Origin: Streptomyces viridochromogenes
GTDB lineage: Bacteria; Actinomycetota; Actinomycetes; Streptomycetales; Streptomycetaceae
Assembly (NCBI RefSeq): GCF_001270495.1
Contig: NZ_LGUR01000106.1
Coordinates: forward strand, 146,731 to 210,730
Length of the DNA stretch: 64,000 nt
Direction of reading: 5' to 3'
Under the pieces are notes generated by a model. The model did no database searches. It was not told where the DNA came from and worked only from the letters and a program-made list of their open reading frames with translations. Position 1 is the stretch's first letter. Each line of letters opens with the position of its first letter. Made by a program: the position numbers and the translations under genes. This document shows, in pieces, positions 25,238 to 33,163 of this stretch.

Positions 25238-28200
25238 ATGACGCCCCCCGCTCCCGGCATCCCGGCCAGCGGCGTGAGCCCGTGGCTCACGGCGCTGGTC
25301 GCGCGTATGCGGGACGCGGGCATCCCGCCCGGCGTCGAGGAGCTGGCGGACGCCCTGTGGCTGGCCCGCCGGCTGCCGCCCTCCCCGGAACAGGCCGGCA
25401 GGGTGGGGGCGGCTCCCTCCTCCGGTCCGGAACCGGCCGCCGGCACCGGAACACCGTCCCCGCGCACGCGCCAGGCCCCGCGCCCGCCCGCCGAGGACGA
25501 CGAGCAGCCGGAGCCCGACAGCGCCCGCCTGTTCGCACCCGGCCCGGGCGGCGACGACACCGACGCCCGGATGACCCCGGTCCGTGTCCCCGCCGCACCC
25601 GCCCTGCCCGAACCCCTCGCCCTGCAACGGGGATTACGGCCCCTCCAGCGCTACCGCGCCCCCGTACGCCCCGTCCCGCGCACCCTCGACGAGCACGCCA
25701 CCGCCGAACGCGCCGCCGAGTCCGGTCTCGTCCTGCCCGTCCTGCGCACCGACCGGCGCCGCGAGGCCCGCCTGCTGCTCCTGATGGACGTCTCCACCTC
25801 CACGGTCGTATGGCAGCAGGCCCTCGACGAACTGCGCCAGGTGTGCGCCCGCGCCGGCGCCTTCCGCGAGGTGCAGGTGCGCTATCTGCACGAGGTGCCC
25901 GGCGGACTGCCCGGCTGCGCGGCCACCCCGGAGCCGGGTGCCGCCCTCCACGCACCGGAGCAGCTCAGCGATCCGACCGGACGGCGCGTCACGCTGCTCC
26001 TCAGCGACTGCGCCGGGCCCATGTGGCGCAGCGGGCAGGTGCAGCGGCTGCTGCACCGCTGGGCCGGTACCGCGCCCGTGGCCGTCGTACAGCCGCTGCC
26101 GCAGCGGATGTGGCTGCGCACCCATCTGCCCGCCCGGCGCGGGATGTTGCACCGGCGCGAAGGGCCCGCCGGGTCGCTGCTGTTCCGGCCCGACAAGGAG
26201 CCGGTCGTCTTCGGCGCGCTGCCCGTACCCGTGCTCGCGCTGCGGCGGGGGTCGGTGGAGGGCTGGGCGCGGCTGGTGTCCGGCGCCACGGGACAGTCGC
26301 TGTCCGCCGCGGCCGCCTGGGTGCGGGCCGACCATCCCGCGTCCGCGGCACCGGTGCGGGCCGCGCAGGAACGCAGCGGTGCCGAGCGCGTCCGCGCCTT
26401 CTGGCGTCCGGCGTCGTCCGAGGCGCGCCGACTGGCCGTGTATCTGTCCGCGGTGCCGCTGTACCTGCCGGTGATGCAGCTCGTCCAGCACGCCATGCTG
26501 GCCGGGAGCGGGCCGGACGTACTGTCCGAAGTGCTGCTCAGCGGGCTGCTACGGCGGCGGGAGGACACGGACGACCCACGGGCCGTCCGCTACGACTTCC
26601 TGCCGGGGGTGGCGACCGAGCTGCGGTCCCGGCTGACGGTCGGCGAGGTGGAGCTGCTGTTCAAGCACTGCTCCGAGTACGTGGAGCGGAAGTTCGGGCG
26701 CAGCGCACGGAACTTCCCTGCGCTGGCCGGGGCGTTTCTGCGGGGCGCCGTGCCGCCGGGCGCGCACCGGGAACGGCTGACCGGTCCGGCGGAGCGGGAA
26801 CCGGCCGGGCTGCGGGCGTTCGCCGAGGTGTCGGCCGACGTGCTGAGGGACCTGGGGGCGCGGCTGCCCGCGGTGGCGGGGACCATGGCGGCAGGGGCCA
26901 TGGCCGCGGGGCAGAGCGCGACGGAACTGCTCGATCTGGGCCGGCAGGCGCTCGCGCGGTTCGACGGCGAGGGACTCGTCCGGGAACTCGACGCCGCGGT
27001 GGAGTACTCACGGCAGGCGGTCGCGGTCGCGGGATCGGGCGGTCAGCGGATCCCCGCCGGCGAGGAGCTGGCCAACGCGCTGCTCGCCCGGTGGCGGGTG
27101 CGCCGAGTGGGCGAGGACCTGCGGGAGGCGTGGGAGGCGCTCGACGGGCAGGCCGTCACGGTGCGCGGACGGCTCGTACTCGGGCTGGTGTGCTGGGCTC
27201 AGGCACAAGAGGTGGCGGGGAGCGGGGTCGACTTCGACGGGATTCCGCAGAGCCTGCGGGACTGGGCCGGGGCCGAGCCGGGGCAGGCGACGGAGCGGGC
27301 GCGGGACGTGCTGCTGTACCTGGCCGACCTCAACCTCGGCGCGGTCCTGGCGGAGGAGGAGTCGGAGCCGGCGGCACGGGCCCGCAGGAGGACCGCAGCG
27401 GAGGCGCTGACCGTCGTGCGGCGGACCCTGGCGGACGTCGGGCCCCACGGCCCGGACTGGCGCGTGCTCCAGCTGCGTCGGGCCGTCGACGCGGCGAGCG
27501 CGTGGCTGCGGCTGTCCGGCTCCGTGCACACCCTCGTGGCCCGGGGACGGCTGTGGCTCGAACTGGCCCGGGAGCGCGAGGGCCACGACGTGGTCGCCGC
27601 CGACGCCGCCGCGAGTGCCGCCGAGGACCTCATGGAGGCGGTCCGGGACGAGACCGCCCTGCCGGCCGCCGAGCGCTGCCGGATCTGGCTGGACGTGGCG
27701 GTCGCTGTCGAGATCCCGCAGACCGAGCGTCAGGAGGGGCTGCTGCTGTACGCGGTGGAGCAGGCCCAGCGGGCCGCGGGCGACGACCCGGAGCTCGGGT
27801 TCGAGTGCCTGGTGCGGGCCGGGGGGATATACCGCGGCCGCCACGACCAGACCGGAGAGCTGACCGAGCTGAACCGCGCCGTCGAGGCATGGGAGCAGGC
27901 GGTGCGATTGCTCGGTGAGGACGACCAGCGACGGCCCCGCGTGCTGGCCGACCTCGGCCGGGCACTGTATGTCCGGTTCGGCCTCAGAGGAGAGGCCGAG
28001 GACATCGCGAGGAGCGTCGACCATCTGCGTCAAGCGGTCGACGAGTGCCTGCCCGACGACCCCCAGCTACCGTGGCTGCGCCTGAACCTGGGACGCGCCT
28101 ACTACCGCCGTTACCTCCTGGCCGGCGTGCTGACCGACCTGTACGAGGCGGACTGGCTGTTCGCGGAGGCCGTCCGCGGTTCCGAGCACCCATGGCTGCT

Positions 28201-28507
28201 CGCCCAGTGCCGGATCAGCCGGGGCAACGTGGCCCGGCTGCTGTACGAGCGCACTGCGGCCATCGCCGACCTGCACAAGGCGGTCGACTTCTTCAGCCAG
28301 GCCGTCCGGATCGCCGAGGAGGCGGGTGAGGTGGAGCTGGCGGCCGCCGCCCTCACCGAACGGGGTCGGGCACGCAAGGCGATGGGCAGGGCCTACGAGG
28401 CCCGCATCGACTACGACCGTGCCCTCCGCCTGACGGACGACCGCGACCGCGTGCGCCTCCTCCGCTCGCTCATCTCCCGCCTGTCCCCCGAAACGGCCGA
28501 CGAGTGA
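25238..28507 (+). CDS. SAV_2336-type vWA-like protein with long TPR region
   Basis: The 1089-residue protein has a disordered Pro-rich linker (about 55-120), a vWA-like domain with a MIDAS DVSTS at 184-188 within RLLLLMDVSTSTVVW, a helical SAV_2336-type region (about 380-560), and a C-terminal array of TPR-like repeats (about 560-1080; for example RVLADLGRALYVRFGLRGEAEDI). It is the vWA partner of the upstream MoxR ATPase. The TPR array probably binds a partner or senses a signal. Its TGA overlaps the GTG of the peptide gene by 4 bp. Confidence 0.85.
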   Translation: MTPPAPGIPASGVSPWLTALVARMRDAGIPPGVEELADALWLARRLPPSPEQAGRVGAAPSSGPEPAAGTGTPSPRTRQAPRPPAEDDEQPEPDSARLFAPGPGGDDTDARMTPVRVPAAPALPEPLALQRGLRPLQRYRAPVRPVPRTLDEHATAERAAESGLVLPVLRTDRRREARLLLLMDVSTSTVVWQQALDELRQVCARAGAFREVQVRYLHEVPGGLPGCAATPEPGAALHAPEQLSDPTGRRVTLLLSDCAGPMWRSGQVQRLLHRWAGTAPVAVVQPLPQRMWLRTHLPARRGMLHRREGPAGSLLFRPDKEPVVFGALPVPVLALRRGSVEGWARLVSGATGQSLSAAAAWVRADHPASAAPVRAAQERSGAERVRAFWRPASSEARRLAVYLSAVPLYLPVMQLVQHAMLAGSGPDVLSEVLLSGLLRRREDTDDPRAVRYDFLPGVATELRSRLTVGEVELLFKHCSEYVERKFGRSARNFPALAGAFLRGAVPPGAHRERLTGPAEREPAGLRAFAEVSADVLRDLGARLPAVAGTMAAGAMAAGQSATELLDLGRQALARFDGEGLVRELDAAVEYSRQAVAVAGSGGQRIPAGEELANALLARWRVRRVGEDLREAWEALDGQAVTVRGRLVLGLVCWAQAQEVAGSGVDFDGIPQSLRDWAGAEPGQATERARDVLLYLADLNLGAVLAEEESEPAARARRRTAAEALTVVRRTLADVGPHGPDWRVLQLRRAVDAASAWLRLSGSVHTLVARGRLWLELAREREGHDVVAADAAASAAEDLMEAVRDETALPAAERCRIWLDVAVAVEIPQTERQEGLLLYAVEQAQRAAGDDPELGFECLVRAGGIYRGRHDQTGELTELNRAVEAWEQAVRLLGEDDQRRPRVLADLGRALYVRFGLRGEAEDIARSVDHLRQAVDECLPDDPQLPWLRLNLGRAYYRRYLLAGVLTDLYEADWLFAEAVRGSEHPWLLAQCRISRGNVARLLYERTAAIADLHKAVDFFSQAVRIAEEAGEVELAAAALTERGRARKAMGRAYEARIDYDRALRLTDDRDRVRLLRSLISRLSPETADE

Positions 28508-28656
28508 CCCTCCCCACCGACGACACCCACATACCCCTCCCGGAGATCGCGCCACCCGACCACACCGACCACCCGGTTTTGGCCGCGATCCTCGCCGAAC
28601 TCCGCACCCGTGAGGGGGAGAACACCGTCGTCGCCCACTACGAAGACGCCCCATGA
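28504..28656 (+). CDS. fxsA: FxsA-like RiPP precursor peptide with C-terminal YxD motif
   Basis: This 50-residue gene sits between the vWA-like gene and the radical SAM gene, overlapping both by 4 bp (GTGA and ATGA). The N-terminal half is Pro/Asp-rich, then a helix-like segment HPVLAAILAELRTREG, then the C-terminus VVAHYEDAP. FxSxx-COOH precursors carry Phe at -5 and Ser at -3; here Tyr is at -5 and Asp at -3 (Tyr46-Glu47-Asp48-Ala-Pro). This aromatic-x-polar triplet is the expected substrate for cyclophane formation by the adjacent maturase. The likely product is a Tyr-Asp cross-linked ring near the C-terminus. The gene is too short for automatic calling, so the assignment rests on position, overlaps and motif. 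Confidence 0.78.
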   Translation: MTLPTDDTHIPLPEIAPPDHTDHPVLAAILAELRTREGENTVVAHYEDAP

Positions 28657-29852
28657 CGACCCACCCCCACCCGACGTGGCCGCACGCCCTCCTCGACACC
28701 ACGGCCCATCGGCCCGTGCCCTTCCGGCAGTTCGTGCTGAAGGTGCACGGCCGGTGCAACCTCGACTGCACCTACTGCTACCTCTACCAGGGCCCCGACC
28801 ACGGCTGGCGTGACCGCCCCGCCCGTACCCCCGACCGCACCATGCGCCGCGCGGCGGACCGGATCGCCGAGCACGTCCGCACCCACCGCCTCGACACCGT
28901 CCGTATCGAACTCCACGGCGGCGAACCCCTCCTCACCGGCCCCGACCCCGTCCTCGCCTACGCCGCCGCGGTACGGGAGGCCGTCGACTGCCACGTCACC
29001 GCCACCGTCCAGACCAACGGCACCCGCCTGACGGCCAGGGCCCTCGACCGCCTCGCCGGCGCGGACATCCGGGTCGGCCTCAGCCTCGACGGCGGGCGCG
29101 CCGCGCACAACGCCCGCCGGACCGACCACGCCGGACGCCCCGCCTGGCCCGCCGCGCACGCGGCGGCACAGCGGCTCGCGGCGCGCCCGGAGTCGTACGC
29201 CGGAATCCTCTGCACGATCGACCTGGCGGCCGATCCCCTGGACGTCTACCGCTCGCTCCTCGCGCTGCGCCCACCCGGGGTCGACTTCCTCCTCCCGCAC
29301 GCCAACTGGGACCGGCCACCCCCGGGCATGCCGAGCCGGCCCCCGGGCAGGCACCGCCCCCAGCCCACGCCCTACGGTGACTGGCTCGCCACCGTCTTCG
29401 ACGCCTGGTGGGACGAGGGGCGGCTCGGCACGCGCGTACGGCTGTTCCAGGAGATCACCGGACTGCTGCTCGGCTCCCCCAGCCGCGCCGAGGCCGTGGG
29501 GCTGTCGCCGATGGCGGCCGTCGTGGTCGAGACGGACGGCGCCATCGAGCAGGTCGACTCGCTCAGGTCGGCGTACGAGGGCGCCTCGGAGACCGGCCTG
29601 GACGTCTTCCGGCACTCGTTCGACCAGGCCCTGCGCCATCCCGGCGTCGCCGCACGCCAGCTGGGGGAGCGAGGGCTCGCCGACGAGTGCCTGGGCTGCC
29701 CCGTGGGGAAGGTGTGCGGGGGCGGGAACTACGTGCACCGGTACGCTCCCGGGACCGGGTTCCGGCATCCCAGTGTCTACTGTGCCGACCTGGAGCGGCT
29801 CGTCCGGCACATCGCGCACCGGCTGGAGCGGACGTCTCGCGCGGCCCGGTGA
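28653..29852 (+). CDS. fxsB: FxsB-type radical SAM/SPASM peptide maturase
   Basis: The 399-residue enzyme has the radical SAM motif CNLDCTYC (Cys35, 39, 42) binding the 4Fe-4S cluster, GGEP (89-92) for SAM binding, and a C-terminal SPASM region with Cys346, Cys349, Cys355 and Cys377 (ECLGCPVGKVCGGGNYVHRY). FxsB enzymes make a carbon-carbon cross-link between an aromatic ring and the beta-carbon of a residue two positions later, giving three-residue cyclophanes. The ATG overlaps the precursor stop. An electron donor must come from elsewhere. Confidence 0.9.
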   Translation: MTTHPHPTWPHALLDTTAHRPVPFRQFVLKVHGRCNLDCTYCYLYQGPDHGWRDRPARTPDRTMRRAADRIAEHVRTHRLDTVRIELHGGEPLLTGPDPVLAYAAAVREAVDCHVTATVQTNGTRLTARALDRLAGADIRVGLSLDGGRAAHNARRTDHAGRPAWPAAHAAAQRLAARPESYAGILCTIDLAADPLDVYRSLLALRPPGVDFLLPHANWDRPPPGMPSRPPGRHRPQPTPYGDWLATVFDAWWDEGRLGTRVRLFQEITGLLLGSPSRAEAVGLSPMAAVVVETDGAIEQVDSLRSAYEGASETGLDVFRHSFDQALRHPGVAARQLGERGLADECLGCPVGKVCGGGNYVHRYAPGTGFRHPSVYCADLERLVRHIAHRLERTSRAAR

Positions 29853-29953
29853 CTGGAACAATGCTCAACTCATTACCTCTGGAACCGATTTGACGCACAA
29901 TTGAATAGCCTGTGCACAGACGTGACCAGGTTCAGTCGAGGGGATACGGCGAG

Positions 29954-32914
29954 ATGGCGGCGGAACTCGGACACGTCACGGTGGTCTTCGCCGGACAGAG
30001 CGAGTCCTGGGCCAAGTGGATCGACCACCAGATCCGGGCCGCGGGACGGGGCACCACGCTGATCAGGTGGAACCCGTTGCGCCGACCGCCGACCGCCGAG
30101 GCGTTCACCAGCCTGCTCAGCGCGCCGGGACGCGTCCTGCTCGTGATCGACGACTGGCACGAGCGGCTGGGAGACGAGCGGTTCGACGCCTGGGCCGAGG
30201 CCCTGCGGCAGGTGCTGCCGACCTACCAGGACCGCATCGCCGCCGTGAGCATCACCGCCCGGCCCATGCCCGAGGCCGTCATCGCCCTGGCCCCCGTCGA
30301 ACTGCGCGGCCTGCGGCCCGAGGTCGCGCGCAGCCGGGTCCTGGAGTGCGCGGGCATACCCGCCCCGGGCGTCCTGATCGACCTGCGCCGCGGTCCCCGC
30401 TTCCCCGACGATCCGCCGGACGTCTGGCAGGTCCCGCGCCGCAACCGCCGCTTCATCGGCCGCACCGAACTGCTGGAGAAGGTCTACGGCGCCTTCTCCG
30501 CCGCCGGACCCGACGGCGCCGCCGTGGCGCTGCTCGGCCCCGGCGGCTTCGGCAAGACCCAGCTGGCCCTGGAGTACGTCCACCGGTTCGCCGGTGAGTA
30601 CGACATCGTCTGGTGGATCAACGCCGCCCAACGCGTCACCGCCCGCCAGCAGTTCGCCGACCTCGCCGCCGCCCTGGACCTGCGCGACTCCGGCGACCTC
30701 GCGAACACCATCACCGCCGTCCGCCGGGAACTCGACGGCACCGCCCGGCCCTGGCTGCTCGTCCTGGACGGCGCCGGCGACCCGGAGCGGCTGATCGACC
30801 TGGTGCCCGAAGGACGCGGCCACATCCTCGTCACCACCCACCGCAGCGAGTGGGGCGCCCACGCGGAGAACATCGCCGTACCCGTCTTCGAACGCCGCGA
30901 GAGCGTCGCCTTCGCCGCGCGCCGCACGGAACGCCTCAGCGACACCCAGGCCGAGCGCCTCGCCGAGGCCGTGGAGGACATGCCCCTGCTGCTCGACCAG
31001 ACGTCCGCCTGGCTGGACATCAACCCCACCGTGCCGGTCGACGACTACATCCGGGACATCCGCGACGGCCGCCCGCACCGCTTCGGTGTCATGGCCTCCG
31101 GCCAGTACCCGGAGAGCTTCGAGGTCGCCTGGGCGAAGCTCGTCAACACCCTGCGCGAGGGCTCGGAGTCCGCCTGGCAACTGCTCAACCTGCTCGTCTG
31201 CTTCTCGCACGACGTGGTGCCGGTACGGCTGCTGCAGACCGCCCGGCACGGCGACCTGCCCGCCGAACTGGACGAACTGATCGCCGAGCCCAGCAGCTGG
31301 AACACCGCCCTGCGCCGGCTGTCCGAGATCACCTCCATGCGGATCGAGTACGAACCCGGGCCGCGGATGGACACCCAGACCGTCGGCACCCTGCGCATGC
31401 ACCGCCTCTTCCACCGCTTCGTACGGTCCATCCAGTCGCCCGCCGACGCCGAGCGCTACTCGGCCGCCGCCCGCAAGGTCCTCGTCTCCGCCGACCCGCG
31501 CGACTCCTCCTCGGCCGGCAACTGGGCCCGGTACGCCGCCCTCATCCCGCACCTCGAACCCTCCGGGGCCCTGGAGTCGGACGACGACGACGCGCGTGAA
31601 CTGGTCCTCAACTGCATCGAGTACCTGCGGATGCGGGGCGAGTACCACGACGGCTGGCTGCTCAGCCGCAAGGCCGTGGAGCACTGGCGGGCCACCTCGG
31701 GCGACACCGACCGCTCGGTGCTCGTGGCCGTCCACCAGCTGGCCAACATGCTGCGCAGAGCGGGAAAGTACGCGGAGGCCGAGACAGTCGGCCGGGAGAT
31801 CCTCGGGCGGCTCGAACGCGCCGACGACGTCCGGCCGATCGAGGTGATCCGCGCCAAGGACGGCCTCGGCGGCACCCTCATGGCGCTCGGCCGGTACCCG
31901 GAGGCCCGCGCCCTGTTCGACGAGGCCGCCGCGACCGCCGCCGCGGAACTCGGCGGCGCACAGGTGCCGCGCACCCTCGCCATCCGCAGCAACCTCGCCG
32001 TCGCCCTCGGCCTCCAGGGCCACTACACCGAGTCGCTCGCCCTGCACCGCAGGATCTACGAGGCCCGCCTGGAGTTACTCGGCGAACGCGACGCCCTCAC
32101 CCTCAACTCCTCGCTGCGCACCGCCTGGATGCTGCGCCTGCTCGGCAGCTACCGCGAGGCGCTGACCATCCAGGGCCACAACTCCCGTGTCCACGGCCAG
32201 GTCCTGGACCGCACCCACAGCCAGACCCTGCTCGCCGAGCACAACCTCGCGCTGTGCGCCCGCCGGGTCGGAGACCTCCAGTTCGCGCACGCCATGCTGC
32301 GCGGCGTCCGCGAGAAGCTGATCCGCCGCCGTGGCCCGACGCACCCCGAGACGCTGATGGCGTCCTGCGACTACGCGATGCTGCTGCGCGACCTGGAGCT
32401 CACGGAGGAGGCCAGGGGCCTGGCCGAGGCCACCGCCACCCAGTACGCCGCCCAGCTCGGCGACCGCCACCCGTACGCGATCGGCGCGCGGGACAACGTC
32501 GCCACCGTCATGCGGGACATGGGCGAGCACCGGGCCGCGCTGGCGCTGTCCCGGCAGACCGCGCCGCAGATGCGGCGGGCGGTGGGCCGGGACCACCCGT
32601 GGGCCATCGGCTGCGCCAAGAACGAGGTCGCCGCGCTGGCCGGCGTAGGAGAGATCGAGGCGGCGGCAGCGCTGGGCCGGGAGACCGCCGACCGTTCCGC
32701 GCGCGTCCTGGGCGACGCGCATGTGCTCACCATCAGCCTGCGGGCCGGGCTCGCACTGGACCTGGCCGAACTGGGCGAGCGGGAGGAGTCCGAGGCGCTG
32801 CACCGGGACACCGTGGCCCGTCTGACGTCACGGCTCGGCGCCGACCACCCGCAGACCCGCCACATCCTCGAACGGCAGCGCCCGTACTGGGACTTCGAGC
32901 CTCAACCGATCTGA
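29954..32914 (+). CDS. fxsT: FxsT-type TIR-like/NB-ARC/TPR protein of the Fxs system
   Basis: The 986-residue protein has an N-terminal TIR-like segment (VTVVFAGQSESWAKWIDHQIRAAG, residues 8-31), an NB-ARC/STAND NTPase with P-loop GPGGFGKT (195-202), Walker B LLVLDGAGDP, and HILVTTHRSEW. A TPR array follows from about 540 to 970 (repeats such as GKYAEAETVGREIL and HPETLMASCDYAMLLRDLELTEEA). This is the architecture of NLR-like signalling switches. The ATG at 29954 (MAAELGHV) with upstream GAGGGG is preferred over a GTG at 29912. A 101-bp AT-richer gap after fxsB suggests its own promoter. It presumably recognises the modified peptide or relays its signal. Confidence 0.87.
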   Translation: MAAELGHVTVVFAGQSESWAKWIDHQIRAAGRGTTLIRWNPLRRPPTAEAFTSLLSAPGRVLLVIDDWHERLGDERFDAWAEALRQVLPTYQDRIAAVSITARPMPEAVIALAPVELRGLRPEVARSRVLECAGIPAPGVLIDLRRGPRFPDDPPDVWQVPRRNRRFIGRTELLEKVYGAFSAAGPDGAAVALLGPGGFGKTQLALEYVHRFAGEYDIVWWINAAQRVTARQQFADLAAALDLRDSGDLANTITAVRRELDGTARPWLLVLDGAGDPERLIDLVPEGRGHILVTTHRSEWGAHAENIAVPVFERRESVAFAARRTERLSDTQAERLAEAVEDMPLLLDQTSAWLDINPTVPVDDYIRDIRDGRPHRFGVMASGQYPESFEVAWAKLVNTLREGSESAWQLLNLLVCFSHDVVPVRLLQTARHGDLPAELDELIAEPSSWNTALRRLSEITSMRIEYEPGPRMDTQTVGTLRMHRLFHRFVRSIQSPADAERYSAAARKVLVSADPRDSSSAGNWARYAALIPHLEPSGALESDDDDARELVLNCIEYLRMRGEYHDGWLLSRKAVEHWRATSGDTDRSVLVAVHQLANMLRRAGKYAEAETVGREILGRLERADDVRPIEVIRAKDGLGGTLMALGRYPEARALFDEAAATAAAELGGAQVPRTLAIRSNLAVALGLQGHYTESLALHRRIYEARLELLGERDALTLNSSLRTAWMLRLLGSYREALTIQGHNSRVHGQVLDRTHSQTLLAEHNLALCARRVGDLQFAHAMLRGVREKLIRRRGPTHPETLMASCDYAMLLRDLELTEEARGLAEATATQYAAQLGDRHPYAIGARDNVATVMRDMGEHRAALALSRQTAPQMRRAVGRDHPWAIGCAKNEVAALAGVGEIEAAAALGRETADRSARVLGDAHVLTISLRAGLALDLAELGEREESEALHRDTVARLTSRLGADHPQTRHILERQRPYWDFEPQPI

Positions 32915-32970
32915 CCGGAGGTGGAAGGCGAACCGATTGGCCAGGTCGAAGGTGATCCGGGGCTCTGATC

Positions 32971-33053
32971 AGCTAACGGCACCGCAGTTCCCCAAGGGGC
33001 GCGGGGCTGTGTCGATTTGCGGCTCCGCCGCGTGCGCGCGACCAGCCACGACG
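32971..33053 (-). repeat. Dispersed Streptomyces hairpin repeat, copy A
   Basis: On the minus strand this contains CGTGGCTGGTCGCGC and then CCCCGCGCCCCTTGGGGA, CTGCGGTGCCG. The same blocks in the same order occur at 55171-55230. Copy A has an extra ~28-bp GC-rich palindromic stretch between them. Confidence 0.75.
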
Positions 33054-33101
33054 AACCTGCAGTCGCGTACGCCCCCCAACCACCCCCCTGGGCAGGCGAA
33101 A

Positions 33102-33137
33102 GGGCCCGGCACCGAGCAAGAACTCGGCACCGGGCCC
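33102..33137 (-). terminator. Terminator of the kgd gene
   Basis: The stem GGGCCCGG plus CCGAG (33102-33115) pairs with CTCGG plus CCGGGCCC (33123-33137), with a 2-nt internal loop. On the minus strand it ends in TTT. It lies 27 bp after the kgd stop. Confidence 0.75.
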
Positions 33138-33163
33138 TGAGATTCGGCTGAACCGCCGGAGGC

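Noticed and set aside
24901..27918. 1005-codon frame overlapping the MoxR and vWA-like genes
   Set aside because: Composition is Arg/Ala/Gly-rich shadow sequence; two recognised proteins occupy the same DNA in other frames.
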